DNA of 8,706 bases from an uncultured Lachnospiraceae bacterium (GCA_947165105.1 CAMUZC010000066.1:1-8706), one strand, 5' to 3'. Numbered from the stretch's first letter, positions 1 to 6,274 are shown. Notes: generated by a model not told the origin, from the letters alone. Numbers and translations are program-made.

Positions 1-186
1 AAAGGTATTCCTGAAGAAATTCAAGAAAAATTATTTAAAGAAATGGTTACAACTAAAGGAAAAAATGGTACTGGTTTAGGATTATTTATGTCTTACTCTA
101 ACATTAGAGCTCATTTCAATGGTAATATGAGATTTGAGTCTGAAGTTGGTAAGGGTACTACATTTGAAATTACTTTACCAGTTTAG
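1..186 (+). CDS. Sensor histidine kinase, C-terminal fragment
   Basis: This is the last 61 codons of a gene that enters from the left edge, ending in TAG at 184-186. The fragment is the end of a GHKL/HATPase_c ATP-binding domain. It starts inside the region after the G1 box (KGIPEE), continues with an F-box-like stretch (LFKEMVTTKG), and has a clear G2 box GTGLGLFMS at residues 23-31. It closes with the usual beta-strand ending GKGTTFEITLPV. Such domains bind ATP and phosphorylate a conserved histidine in the missing DHp domain, as the sensor half of a two-component system. The sensing domain, transmembrane segments and any partner response regulator lie outside the window, so the signal cannot be inferred. 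A strong hairpin follows 17 bases after the stop, so the gene ends its transcription unit. Confidence 0.9.
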   Translation, partial: KGIPEEIQEKLFKEMVTTKGKNGTGLGLFMSYSNIRAHFNGNMRFESEVGKGTTFEITLPV

Positions 187-200
187 AATTTAAATAAAAT

Positions 201-239
201 ATAGGACGGAGAAAATTCAAGATTTTCTCCGTCCCCTAT
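201..239. terminator. Bidirectional intrinsic terminator between histidine kinase and sigH
   Basis: A perfect 13-bp stem (GGACGGAGAAAAT at 204-216 pairs with 222-234) closes a 5-base loop. Flanking ATA/TAT can extend it past a CC bulge. It lies between two convergent stop codons. On the minus strand it is followed by the T-rich run TATATTTTATTT; on the plus strand by CCCCTATTTTATTTATT. It can end transcription in both directions, better for the minus-strand gene. Confidence 0.85.
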
Positions 240-240
240 T

Positions 241-864
241 TTATTTATTACTTTTCAAAACATCAGAACCTTTTCTTCTAATTCTTGTTAACGCAGTATC
301 AACTGATTTTGCTTGACAATTAAGTTTTTCAGCAATTTGTGCATAACTTTTTCCTGTTAAATATTCGTTTAATACTGACTTTTCATGTTCACTTAACTTG
401 CTATATAAACTATCTGCAATTCCTTTATAATACTCTTTATCAATAAATTCATCAAATGGATTATATCCACTATCAAGAATTTCAACTAGCTCATTTTCAT
501 TTTCTTCTGAATCGTCCCCCACTTTTTTATTAAGTGAGATTGCATAATTTAACGGCATTTGTTTTTGTCTATTTGCTGATTTAATTAATGATATTAATTT
601 ACGGTCAATACATAAATTTGCAAAAGTTTTAAATGATGTGTTATTATTATCTACATTATAGTTCTTTATTGCAGATAATAAACCAATCATTCCCTCTTGT
701 GCAATATCATTTTTTTCAGAACCCATAGCAAAAAATTTACTTGCTTTGTTATTTACAAGCGGTGTGTATCTGTTTATTAATTCATCTAAAGCTGCAGATT
801 CAGCTACATTCTCTTTTTTATAGATATCTATTAACTCTTCATCTGATATGAGACCGTAATTCAT
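241..864 (-). CDS. sigH: RNA polymerase sigma factor, SigH (Spo0H) type
   Basis: This 207-residue sigma-70-family protein has the length and organisation of SigH, the transition-phase sigma factor that starts sporulation, competence and stationary-phase programmes in Bacillota. Region 2 shows DIAQEGMIGLLSAI at residues 53-66 (core binding) and the -10 recognition helix with FKTFANLCIDRKL and ANRQKQMPLN at 78-106; the RQK.IPLN stretch is characteristic of SigH. After a variable acidic linker (113-145), region 4 at about 155-200 carries a helix-turn-helix (SYAQIAEKLNCQAKSVDTAL) followed by basic RIRRK. The start is set by GGAGG at 871-875, six bases upstream of ATG. A good SigA-type promoter lies at 941-971, giving a leader of about 70 bases. 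In known relatives sigH sits beside rpmG-secE-nusG; that context is absent here, so a paralogue or rearranged copy is possible. Confidence 0.88.
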   Translation of the reverse strand: MNYGLISDEELIDIYKKENVAESAALDELINRYTPLVNNKASKFFAMGSEKNDIAQEGMIGLLSAIKNYNVDNNNTSFKTFANLCIDRKLISLIKSANRQKQMPLNYAISLNKKVGDDSEENENELVEILDSGYNPFDEFIDKEYYKGIADSLYSKLSEHEKSVLNEYLTGKSYAQIAEKLNCQAKSVDTALTRIRRKGSDVLKSNK

Positions 865-940
865 GTTCTACCTCCAAGCTAATATTTATCAACAAATGCT
901 TATAATAATATAAGTAACTGTTAATAAGCTATTTCTGATT

Positions 941-971
941 ATTATATATCATACCTTTCTTGTTTTATCAA
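941..971 (-). promoter_or_regulatory. SigA-type promoter for the sigH-like gene
   Basis: On the minus strand, TTGATA (966-971) is followed after 17 bases by TATATA (943-948), overlapping TATAAT (941-946, spacing 19). This is the best -35/-10 pair in the window. No terminator is visible after the upstream SprT gene, so sigH could also receive read-through. Confidence 0.6.
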
Positions 972-1010
972 CACTTTGCGCCATTTTTTTATTTATTTTT
1001 TTCTTATTTT

Positions 1011-1586
1011 TTAGTCTAACTTCAATCTGCCTCCACATTGACATCTATATTTTCTAAAAAAGTTCTTTGCCAGCCTATTTCTGTGGAATAGTTTTCCACA
1101 GTTTGTGCACTTTATAAGGTATTTGTACTCTTTTTCTTGGTACTGAACATTACTGTTTTCATAGTCTTGTTTTTTATTTCCTAATCTTGTGATGTTGTAG
1201 CCTAATTTTTCATTGATATATTTGGCATACATTTTAAATTGTTTTCCATGGTTGTTGCAATATGGAAAACAGTGAATAATTTCGTGCATTATTGTGTTTT
1301 TGATTATTTCATCATTTAGGTCGAAAACCCAGTTACTTACTTCGATCGTGTGCTTGTTGAATTTTTCGTATTTTATTATTCTACGTCTGCCTATTTTTTC
1401 GATTGTTTTGTATTTTTCGTCTGGATCTTCTTGCTTGCAACAGCCGTATCTTTTATTGTTACGTTTAGAAATTTGAATTGTTATTGTACCTACATCCAGC
1501 TGATATATATCTATTCCAATTGATTTTAGTTCATTTACACATTCTATAAATAGCTCGTCTAGCTTATTTTTTAAATCCACATTCAT
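1011..1586 (-). CDS. SprT-like zinc metalloprotease with C-terminal zinc ribbon
   Basis: The 191-residue protein has a zincin motif HEIIH at residues 101-105 and a third likely zinc ligand at H113 in the NNHGKQF stretch. This matches the HExxH...HG..F pattern of the SprT-like (Spartan-type) domain. The C-terminus is a zinc ribbon with CTNC at 160-163 and CQC at 182-184 in the CQCGG turn, as in many SprT-family proteins. Eukaryotic Spartan cleaves DNA-protein crosslinks; the role of bacterial SprT proteins is poorly defined, so DNA-bound protein cleavage here is only inference. No signal peptide is present, so it is cytoplasmic. The ATG at 1586 has GGAGA at 1602-1606, a rather long 15 bases away, so translation may be modest. 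It is transcribed toward sigH with a 146-base gap and no obvious terminator between them. Part of its zinc-ribbon DNA (1092-1124) is echoed at 4285-4326. Confidence 0.85.
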   Translation of the reverse strand: MNVDLKNKLDELFIECVNELKSIGIDIYQLDVGTITIQISKRNNKRYGCCKQEDPDEKYKTIEKIGRRRIIKYEKFNKHTIEVSNWVFDLNDEIIKNTIMHEIIHCFPYCNNHGKQFKMYAKYINEKLGYNITRLGNKKQDYENSNVQYQEKEYKYLIKCTNCGKLFHRNRLAKNFFRKYRCQCGGRLKLD

Positions 1587-1621
1587 GATAATATACTCTC
1601 ATCTCCAATAAATTTATAGGA

Positions 1622-1630
1622 ATTATAACA
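1622..1630 (-). promoter_or_regulatory. Extended -10 promoter candidate for the SprT-like gene
   Basis: Minus-strand TGTTATAAT is a consensus -10 with the TGn extension, lying 36 bases before the ATG. No convincing -35 sits 16-18 bases upstream, which extended -10 promoters can tolerate. The same nonamer recurs at 6209-6217, 7833-7841 and 7903-7911. Confidence 0.5.
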
Positions 1631-1686
1631 CATATCCAAATTAATTACATATAAAATAAAAATAATATTAAAAAAAATTACCAACA

Positions 1687-1715
1687 TTGCATATTTGAAG
1701 ATTTTATGATTTAAT
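1687..1715 (+). promoter_or_regulatory. Promoter candidate for lemA-TPM operon
   Basis: TTGCAT (1687-1692), a 17-base spacer, then TTTAAT (1710-1715) preceded by TGA, giving an extended -10. It lies about 45 bases before the lemA start, in the divergent gap shared with the SprT-like gene. Confidence 0.45.
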
Positions 1716-1760
1716 ATAACTGTTTATATATTAAACAATTTTTTTATAAAGGAGGAAAAA

Positions 1761-2324
1761 ATGAAAAAAAGCACAATAATATTAATCTGCATAGCAGCAG
1801 TTTTAGGGATATTAGTTCTTTCTTATGTAGGAACTTATAATGGTTTAGTTAGCAAAAAAGAAAATGTTACAAAACAATATTCAAACCTTGAAGTAACATT
1901 ACAAAGAAGAGCTGATTTAATTCCAAACCTTGTAAGCACTGTAAAAGGATATGTAGCACATGAAAATGAAGTTATTGATAAAGTTACAACAGCAAGACAA
2001 AACTTAGTTAATGCTAAAAGCATTGATGAAAAACAAAAAGCCAATGATGAATTAACAAATTCATTAAATGCATTAATGGTTGTTGTTGAAAACTATCCTG
2101 ATTTAAAATCTTCAGAAAATTTTCGCAGTCTACAAGATGAATTAGCAGGAACTGAAAATAGAATTTCAACAGCTAGACGTGACTATAATGATGCTGTAAA
2201 CAAATACAACAGCTCAATTAAAAAATTCCCAACAAATGTTATTGCTGGAATGTCAGGATTTGGTGAGGAGAAATATTTTGAAGCTGATGTAAAAGTTCAG
2301 GAGGTTCCTAGTGTTAACTTCTAA
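1761..2324 (+). CDS. lemA: LemA family membrane-anchored protein
   Basis: The 187-residue protein starts with a lysine pair and one hydrophobic segment (about residues 4-24, IILICIAAVLGILVLSYV), likely an uncleaved signal anchor. An extracytoplasmic helical domain follows. It shows the LemA hallmarks QRRADLIPNLVSTVKGY (48-64), HENEVIDKVTTAR (67-79), the LQDELAGTENRI region, RRDYNDAVNKYN, and the FPTNVIAGMSGF...YFEAD ending. The molecular role of LemA proteins is not settled; they are membrane-linked helical bundles frequently encoded with TPM-domain proteins, as here. The ATG has GGAGG at 1751-1755. The gene ends inside the next one (14-base overlap), and the next gene's ribosome site lies in its last codons, so the two are co-transcribed and probably translationally coupled. 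Confidence 0.92.
   Translation: MKKSTIILICIAAVLGILVLSYVGTYNGLVSKKENVTKQYSNLEVTLQRRADLIPNLVSTVKGYVAHENEVIDKVTTARQNLVNAKSIDEKQKANDELTNSLNALMVVVENYPDLKSSENFRSLQDELAGTENRISTARRDYNDAVNKYNSSIKKFPTNVIAGMSGFGEEKYFEADVKVQEVPSVNF
2299..2304 (+). promoter_or_regulatory. Ribosome binding site that fixes a GTG start for the TPM gene
   Basis: A perfect AGGAGG inside the 3' end of lemA lies six bases before the GTG at 2311. It decides that start, because it gives a canonical lysine-rich signal peptide and no in-frame ATG with a comparable site is nearby. Confidence 0.8.
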
Positions 2325-3171
2325 TAAAAAGATAGTAATAGCACTGTTTTCTTTATTTTTATTATGTAGTTTATTTGTTTCAAAATGTTTTGCCATTGTT
2401 CCAAAAAGTGAAGAATTTTTTGTTAATGATAGTGCAAATATATTAAATTCTGATACAGAAAAATACATAATAGATACCAATAAAGAGCTAGAAGCTAAAT
2501 GTGGTGCGCAAATTGTTGTTGTTACAGTTAATAATTTAGAAGGCAGATCTATTGAAGAATATTCTACCGAATTATTTAGAAATTATGGAATTGGAAACAA
2601 AGAAAAAAACAATGGTGTACTGCTAATTGTTTCTGTAGAAGACCGTAGAATGAGAATTGAAGTCGGATATGGTCTTGAAGGAAAGCTAAATGATGCAAAA
2701 ACAGGTAGAATTCAAGATAACTACATTGTTCCATACTTATCTGACGATAAATGGGATGAAGGTATAAAAAATGGTTATAGTGCAATTCTGGAAGAAGTTT
2801 GTAGTGAATATGAAATAACAATTGATGGTATTCAACCTTCACAGGATATAGACCATTATGAAAATGTTATGTATTTTACAGCTGGAATTGTTTTTGTAAT
2901 TTGCTTGATTTTAAGGCATGTATTTTCGGGCAGTCCTATGCTAAAATGGTCAGTTGCATTTGGAGTTGGATTAATTTCAACTATCATTGATTGCTTCATT
3001 TTGCATAAGTTCTGGATTCCAGATTGTCTATTTGCAAATATGGTAGGAGCAGTTGTCGGCACACTTGGAATCTGGTTTCTTTTAAGCAGTGGATGGTCTT
3101 CCGGAAGTTCAAGCGGCTCTTCTGGTGGTGGAGGTTCTTCTGGCGGAGGAGGAAGCAGTAGAAGCTTTTAA
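2311..3171 (+). CDS. TPM-domain (YgcG-type) membrane protein with Gly/Ser-rich tail
   Basis: The 286-residue protein starts at a GTG overlapping the lemA stop. Residues 1-28 form a signal peptide (basic NKK, hydrophobic core, likely cleavage after CFA). Residues 30-165 form a TPM_phosphatase domain: FVNDSANILN, AQIVVVTVNNLEG, LFRNYGIGNKEKNNGVLLIVS, RRMRIEVGYGLEG. The name comes from plant TLP18.3; enzymatic activity in bacteria is unproven. Three hydrophobic segments follow at about 187-203, 211-231 and 240-259. The end is a low-complexity tail of serine and glycine (GWSSGSSSG through GGGGSS repeats), usual for YgcG relatives. If the signal peptide is cleaved, the TPM domain is outside and the tail is predicted inside after three crossings, though segment boundaries are approximate. 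Pairing with LemA suggests a joint envelope function. The gene is closed by a strong hairpin. Confidence 0.9.
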   Translation: MLTSNKKIVIALFSLFLLCSLFVSKCFAIVPKSEEFFVNDSANILNSDTEKYIIDTNKELEAKCGAQIVVVTVNNLEGRSIEEYSTELFRNYGIGNKEKNNGVLLIVSVEDRRMRIEVGYGLEGKLNDAKTGRIQDNYIVPYLSDDKWDEGIKNGYSAILEEVCSEYEITIDGIQPSQDIDHYENVMYFTAGIVFVICLILRHVFSGSPMLKWSVAFGVGLISTIIDCFILHKFWIPDCLFANMVGAVVGTLGIWFLLSSGWSSGSSSGSSGGGGSSGGGGSSRSF

Positions 3172-3176
3172 TAATA

Positions 3177-3234
3177 AAAACGCACATTTTATACATTCCA
3201 CATTTTTGTGGACTTTGTATAAGTAGTGCGTTTT
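3177..3234. terminator. Bidirectional terminator between TPM gene and Nudix gene
   Basis: This is a long segmented hairpin. The outer stem AAAACGCAC (3177-3185) pairs with GTGCGTTTT (3226-3234). The middle stem TTATAC (3189-3194) pairs with GTATAA (3217-3222). The inner CCAC (3198-3201) pairs with GTGG (3208-3211). A T-rich run follows on the plus strand (TTTTATTTTATT), and TTTTTATTATT on the minus strand, so it can serve both convergent units. Confidence 0.82.
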
Positions 3235-3245
3235 ATTTTATTCTG

Positions 3246-3716
3246 TTATCTATCATCATTAACAACATGAACCGGAAACTTGCCATTTGAAAGTACTTCT
3301 TTCATTTTTACTGGTTTTATTTTATATTCGTTAATTTTATCTAAATCTATCCATCTGTATTCCAAGCACTCTTTTCCTTCAACATTTTTCAACGTTTCTT
3401 CAATTTTCTTATCATCTTCATTTATAAATTCTGCAAAATGAACAAACATAATCTCATGATATTCTGAGTCTCTAAAATTGAAGAAGTTTTCTATAGTACA
3501 ACAATTACCTGTAACTTCAATTTCTTTTCCAAGCTCTTCCATTACTTCTCTTTTGACTGTTTCAATTGAGCTTTCACCTAGCTGAGTTCTACCACCTAGC
3601 AATGCGTAATAATCTTCATTTACATTTTTGTGTAAAAGTACTTTGTTGTTGTGAATTATTATGGCAGCTGATCTTACGTTTAGTGTGTGATTTTCCATTT
3701 TGAATGTGATATCCAT
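3246..3716 (-). CDS. Nudix hydrolase
   Basis: The 156-residue protein has a complete Nudix box at residues 42-64 matching Gx5Ex7REUxEExGU: G42, E48, R56-E57, E60-E61 and G63. The only deviation is Lys where the last hydrophobic residue is usual. The conserved glutamates bind Mg2+ and hydrolyse a nucleoside diphosphate linked to another group. The strand before the box (AAIIIHNNKVLLHKN, 17-31) and the C-terminal EYRWIDLDKI segment are typical of small MutT-like members. Substrate cannot be told from sequence; damaged dNTPs or nucleotide sugars are common possibilities. The start has a very strong GGGGAGG at 3725-3731, eight bases before the ATG. It lies 38 bases after the membrane-protein gene on the same strand with no terminator between, so the two probably form an operon. 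Confidence 0.9.
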   Translation of the reverse strand: MDITFKMENHTLNVRSAAIIIHNNKVLLHKNVNEDYYALLGGRTQLGESSIETVKREVMEELGKEIEVTGNCCTIENFFNFRDSEYHEIMFVHFAEFINEDDKKIEETLKNVEGKECLEYRWIDLDKINEYKIKPVKMKEVLSNGKFPVHVVNDDR

Positions 3717-3754
3717 TAATTATTCCTCCCCTTTTTTAACTATATAGATTTGAT

Positions 3755-4261
3755 TTAGCTTAAATCTACAACATTATTATTCAAACAATCTATATTAACC
3801 ACATATTTTTTTATATTATTCTCATCATAATAAACATCAAATTTATTTAAACAATTCTCTTTAATCATATTCTCTGGGTTAAACCAAATATTTCCACTTC
3901 TGAAAATATACTTTTTTCCATCTGCAGGATTATTCCACTCGCAAATTATATTATATGGATGTCTATATTGAACATGTACTGATTCATTTACAATTGTTTC
4001 AACGTAATCAGCTGAAATTCTAGTTCCATTTGCTTTTAACTGAGCGTTTGTCTTCCTTTTTGAGAAAATAACATATAATCCTATTCCACCTGTTGCTGAA
4101 AATACAAATCCAATTATTGTCAATATCAAACCTACAAACATTCCTGCAGAATCTAAATCATTTATATTTAGAACCATTAAAATAATTCCCGGAATTAGAT
4201 GTGGTAGTCCAGCTATTAAAAATATTGAAAAGATAATTATTGGTACTAAACTTTTTTTCAT
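3755..4261 (-). CDS. Small two-helix membrane protein, unrecognised family (possibly DUF3592-like)
   Basis: I do not recognise this 168-residue protein with confidence. It starts MKKSLVPIIIFS and has two hydrophobic segments at about residues 5-31 and 38-65, followed by basic SKRKTNAQLK, which suggests the remainder is cytoplasmic. The soluble half contains GTRISADYVETI, a central YNIICEWNNPADGKKYIFRSG and a closing KFDVYYDENNIKKYVVNID. That layout (helices, then a small beta domain with a V.YDE.NP-like end) resembles DUF3592-type proteins, but this is a loose match. An in-frame ATG 14 codons earlier (4303) lacks a ribosome site. The chosen ATG has AAGGGGG at 4268-4274, six bases away. It is the first gene of a probable operon with the Nudix gene. 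A zinc-ribbon-like reading frame ends at the ribosome site. Confidence 0.75.
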   Translation of the reverse strand: MKKSLVPIIIFSIFLIAGLPHLIPGIILMVLNINDLDSAGMFVGLILTIIGFVFSATGGIGLYVIFSKRKTNAQLKANGTRISADYVETIVNESVHVQYRHPYNIICEWNNPADGKKYIFRSGNIWFNPENMIKENCLNKFDVYYDENNIKKYVVNIDCLNNNVVDLS

Positions 4262-4267
4262 TTTTAT

Positions 4268-4274
4268 CCCCCTT
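4268..4274 (-). promoter_or_regulatory. Ribosome binding site deciding the membrane-protein start
   Basis: Minus-strand AAGGGGG, six bases before the ATG at 4261. The longer in-frame start at 4303 has no comparable purine-rich site and would add an atypical basic leader, so the shorter form is preferred. Confidence 0.7.
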
Positions 4275-4335
4275 ATTTTATTAATTTTCCACAATTTGTG
4301 CATGAGCTGTGGATTATAAAGTATTTATTTTTGCA
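4273..4335 (-). pseudogene. Possible zinc-ribbon gene relic
   Basis: A minus-strand reading frame here encodes CKNKYFIIHSSCTNCGKLIK and stops with TAA at 4273-4275, immediately before the ribosome site of the membrane-protein gene, exactly as an upstream operon gene would end. The frame is open back only to TGA at 4387-4389 and has no start with a ribosome site, so it cannot be an intact gene of recognised size. It matches the SprT-like protein's KYLIKCTNCGKL. In DNA, 4285-4302 matches 1092-1109 at 17 of 18 bases and 4314-4326 matches 1112-1124 at 12 of 13. The spacing differs by nine bases, which keeps the frame. The one mismatch in the first block is synonymous. A decayed duplicate or the tail of a deleted gene fits; chance is possible. 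Confidence 0.35.
4313..4318 (-). promoter_or_regulatory. -10 candidate for the membrane protein-Nudix operon
   Basis: A consensus minus-strand TATAAT lies 52 bases before the chosen ATG. No recognisable -35 or TGn extension accompanies it, and it overlaps the zinc-ribbon-like frame, so support is weak. Confidence 0.3.
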
Positions 4336-4379
4336 CTTTTGTTGTAAATATAATATCACATATTTATTTTTTAGTAAAT

Positions 4380-4408
4380 TTGTTTTTCAGTTTATTTCAT
4401 GATATAAT
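4380..4408 (+). promoter_or_regulatory. Promoter for the FliB-family gene
   Basis: TTGTTT (4380-4385), a 17-base spacer, then TATAAT (4403-4408) preceded by TGA, an extended -10. It lies 37 bases before the ATG. Confidence 0.55.
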
Positions 4409-4431
4409 ATTATAAATTTTTAGTTTATTGA

Positions 4432-4437
4432 AAGGAG
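4432..4437 (+). promoter_or_regulatory. Ribosome binding site deciding the FliB-family start
   Basis: AAGGAG lies eight bases before ATG 4446. The in-frame TTG at 4428 precedes this site and has none of its own, so the longer version starting there is rejected. Confidence 0.75.
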
Positions 4438-4445
4438 CAAGAATA

Positions 4446-5537
4446 ATGAAGTTTAGAGCACCCATGTATTATAAAGATTTTCATTGTATTGCTGATAAGT
4501 GCAAAGATAGCTGTTGCTCTGCTGGCTGGGAAATCGATATTGATACAGAGACTGAAGAATTTTATAAAAATGTAACCGGTGCATTTGGCGATAAGTTGCG
4601 TTCAAATATCACGAAGACTTCTCCTTGTCATTTCGTGTTAGATAATCACAACAATTGTCCTTTTTTGAATGATAAGAAATTGTGTGATATCTATATAAAT
4701 CTTGGTGAAGAACATTTGTGTCAGATTTGTAAAGATCATCCTAGATTTTATGAGTGGTTTGATGGTATTAAAGAAGCTGGAGTTGGGCTTTGTTGTGAAG
4801 AAGCTGCAAGGATTATTTTGAGCCAGAATGAGAATTTCTCGGTTTATGAAGAGGAAGTTAACGATGAGTGCGATGAAAGTATAAGTTACGATTATATTGA
4901 TAGTGACGATTATAATTCTGAGTTATACAATTATTTAATTTCAGCTAGAGCTAAAATTATTAATTATCTTGATAATTCTGATATTTCAATTACTTGCAAA
5001 CTTCGTAATATTCTATGGTATGGATATACTCTACAACAAGATATTGATAGTGAATTATTGGATGATGAAGAGATTTTTGATGTTAGTTCAGATTGTGATA
5101 CAAATATTGGAGATATTATTGAATATATTTCAACACTTGAGCCTAATGATAAGAATTGGCCGAATTATTTGAAAAAATGTACTAATTTGAGTGGTGTATT
5201 TAACCAAAAATTAGCAGAGTTTGAGAACGCTAATCCTGAGGTTGAGAATTATTTGAGAAATATTTCTATTTATTTTATTTGGAGATATTTTATGAAAGGT
5301 GTTTTCGATGGCGATGTGCTTTCTAAAATTAAACTTATGTATGTGAGTTGTTTCGTTTTAAGATATTTGTTTTTCTGCAAGTGGGTTGAGAATGGCAATT
5401 TAGGTTTAGATGATTGCATTGATATTATTAAGAGGTATTCTGAAGAAGTTGAGTATTGCGAGGATAATTTAGTTAAGTTTGCTGGTGATTCTTATGAGAT
5501 GGAGATTTTGGAGACTGAAAGTTTACTTGGGTTATAA
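4446..5537 (+). CDS. fliB: FliB-family cysteine-rich protein (flagellin lysine N-methylase-like)
   Basis: The 363-residue protein belongs to the family annotated as flagellin lysine-N-methylase (CxxCxxCC-type domain). The first 120 residues hold the family's cysteines: C14, C19, C23-C24 (CIADKCKDSCC), C61, C71, C80, CQIC at 92-95 followed by DHPRFYEW, and CC at 116-117 (GLCCEEAARI). These probably bind metal. The C-terminal two thirds is helical, acidic and less conserved (SISYDYIDSDDYNSEL and similar), ending ESLLGL. In Salmonella FliB is needed for methyl-lysine on flagellin. No flagellar gene is visible here and many clostridial members occur without one nearby, so the substrate may differ; the symbol denotes family only. 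It has its own extended -10 promoter and a strong terminator beginning at its last stop base, so it is monocistronic. Confidence 0.82.
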   Translation: MKFRAPMYYKDFHCIADKCKDSCCSAGWEIDIDTETEEFYKNVTGAFGDKLRSNITKTSPCHFVLDNHNNCPFLNDKKLCDIYINLGEEHLCQICKDHPRFYEWFDGIKEAGVGLCCEEAARIILSQNENFSVYEEEVNDECDESISYDYIDSDDYNSELYNYLISARAKIINYLDNSDISITCKLRNILWYGYTLQQDIDSELLDDEEIFDVSSDCDTNIGDIIEYISTLEPNDKNWPNYLKKCTNLSGVFNQKLAEFENANPEVENYLRNISIYFIWRYFMKGVFDGDVLSKIKLMYVSCFVLRYLFFCKWVENGNLGLDDCIDIIKRYSEEVEYCEDNLVKFAGDSYEMEILETESLLGL

Positions 5538-5580
5538 AAAAAGAAGAGAATTCTTATTTGTGAGAATTCTCTTCTTTTTT
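5537..5580. terminator. Bidirectional terminator between FliB-family gene and methyltransferase
   Basis: A perfect 18-bp stem (5537-5554 with 5563-5580) carries A-runs and T-runs at its base, with an 8-base loop. The arms start with AAAAAAG and end with CTTTTTT, so a T tract is present for either direction. It begins on the last base of the FliB-family stop and ends one base before the complement of the methyltransferase stop. Confidence 0.9.
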
Positions 5581-6159
5581 CTATTTCTTTTGAGCAATAA
5601 TATTATAAACATGCCAAAATTTATTTTTCTTAGTTAATGTATCCTTATAATACTTTTCTTCTGAATAATAAACTATCTTAAACTTTGAAAAGTAATTTAA
5701 TAACTCATCTTTATCCAGGGTTGTTTTACTTTTATTCCAATCATCTTCTTTACCAAGAAAATTTCCAACAAAATACCCATTTTTATTTATGCTTTTTAAT
5801 ACATTTTTAAGCATTTCATTAAAATTTTTTTTTACGAAGAAAAGACTGTAATTTGCGTTAATTAAATCAGCTTTTAGTAATTGCACTTTAGAAAAATCAT
5901 CTATTACTACATTAAGATTTTGTTGATTTTCTGCTCTTCTTGATAATACTTCCTTTACTTGTGGTTCACTATCTATAGCTGTAACTTCAAATCCTTTTTC
6001 TAATAAGAAAACAGTGTCATTACCTGCTCCACACCCCATATCTATTGCATTTTTTCCTTTTAGATTATTATCAAGTTTTAGTTTAAAAAATTCAGATAAC
6101 AATCTTGATGCTTTGTTCTTTTTTATAGAATTTTGATAATATTCTGTAGCATTTTTCAT
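5581..6159 (-). CDS. Class I SAM-dependent methyltransferase (TehB-like)
   Basis: The 192-residue protein has a classical Rossmann methyltransferase core. Motif I is AIDMGCGAGNDT at residues 38-49 (SAM binding). The acidic end of strand 2 is VTAIDSEP at 59-66 (D63 expected to hold the ribose). DDFSK follows at 87-91, and strand 4 is KADLINANYSLFF at 96-108. The later GYFVGNFLGKEDDWN segment matches strand 5 and the following loop of TehB/thiopurine-type small-molecule methyltransferases. The substrate is not deducible. It has no signal peptide or membrane segment, so it is cytoplasmic. The start is supported by AAGGTG at 6165-6170, five bases before ATG. A divergent gap of 115 bases separates it from the Cu/Zn SOD gene. 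It shares a terminator with the FliB-family gene, and functional linkage to either neighbour is not shown. Confidence 0.88.
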   Translation of the reverse strand: MKNATEYYQNSIKKNKASRLLSEFFKLKLDNNLKGKNAIDMGCGAGNDTVFLLEKGFEVTAIDSEPQVKEVLSRRAENQQNLNVVIDDFSKVQLLKADLINANYSLFFVKKNFNEMLKNVLKSINKNGYFVGNFLGKEDDWNKSKTTLDKDELLNYFSKFKIVYYSEEKYYKDTLTKKNKFWHVYNIIAQKK

Positions 6160-6208
6160 TATTACACCTTCTTTATTTACAATTTTCTCTACTTCATAAG
6201 TTACATAT

Positions 6209-6217
6209 ATTATAACA
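6209..6217 (-). promoter_or_regulatory. Extended -10 promoter candidate for the methyltransferase
   Basis: Minus-strand TGTTATAAT, 50 bases before the ATG, with no clear -35. It overlaps the -35 candidate of the divergent SOD gene, so the two could compete for RNA polymerase. Confidence 0.45.
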
Positions 6218-6240
6218 TATTTTTTTAATAAGAATATATT
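6212..6240 (+). promoter_or_regulatory. Weak promoter candidate for the Cu/Zn SOD gene
   Basis: ATAACA (6212-6217), 17-base spacer, TATATT (6235-6240), about 34 bases before the ATG. In this AT-rich gap such matches arise easily. Confidence 0.3.
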
Positions 6241-6274
6241 AATATTAATTTTATTATAACAGGAGGCATATAGA

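Noticed and set aside
898..929. Possible hairpin or riboswitch in the sigH leader (GCTTAT/ATAAGC)
   Set aside because: Only six base pairs with a 20-base AT-rich loop; no riboswitch core is recognisable.
1619..1650. SigH-type promoter beginning AGGAATT on the plus strand
   Set aside because: No GAAT element is found 11-13 bases downstream, and the same bases are better explained as the minus-strand -10 of the SprT-like gene.
3098..3171. DNA repeat at the end of the TPM gene
   Set aside because: The GGTGGTGGAGG-like repetition simply encodes the Gly/Ser-rich tail common to this family; it is not a separate repeat element.
4262..4303. Longer version of the membrane protein starting at ATG 4303
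   Set aside because: It has no ribosome site and adds a basic leader before the hydrophobic start; the ATG at 4261 has AAGGGGG at ideal spacing. The extra stretch also overlaps the zinc-ribbon-like frame.
4428..4445. Longer FliB-family start at TTG 4428
   Set aside because: The proposed start lies upstream of the only good ribosome site (4432-4437), which serves ATG 4446.
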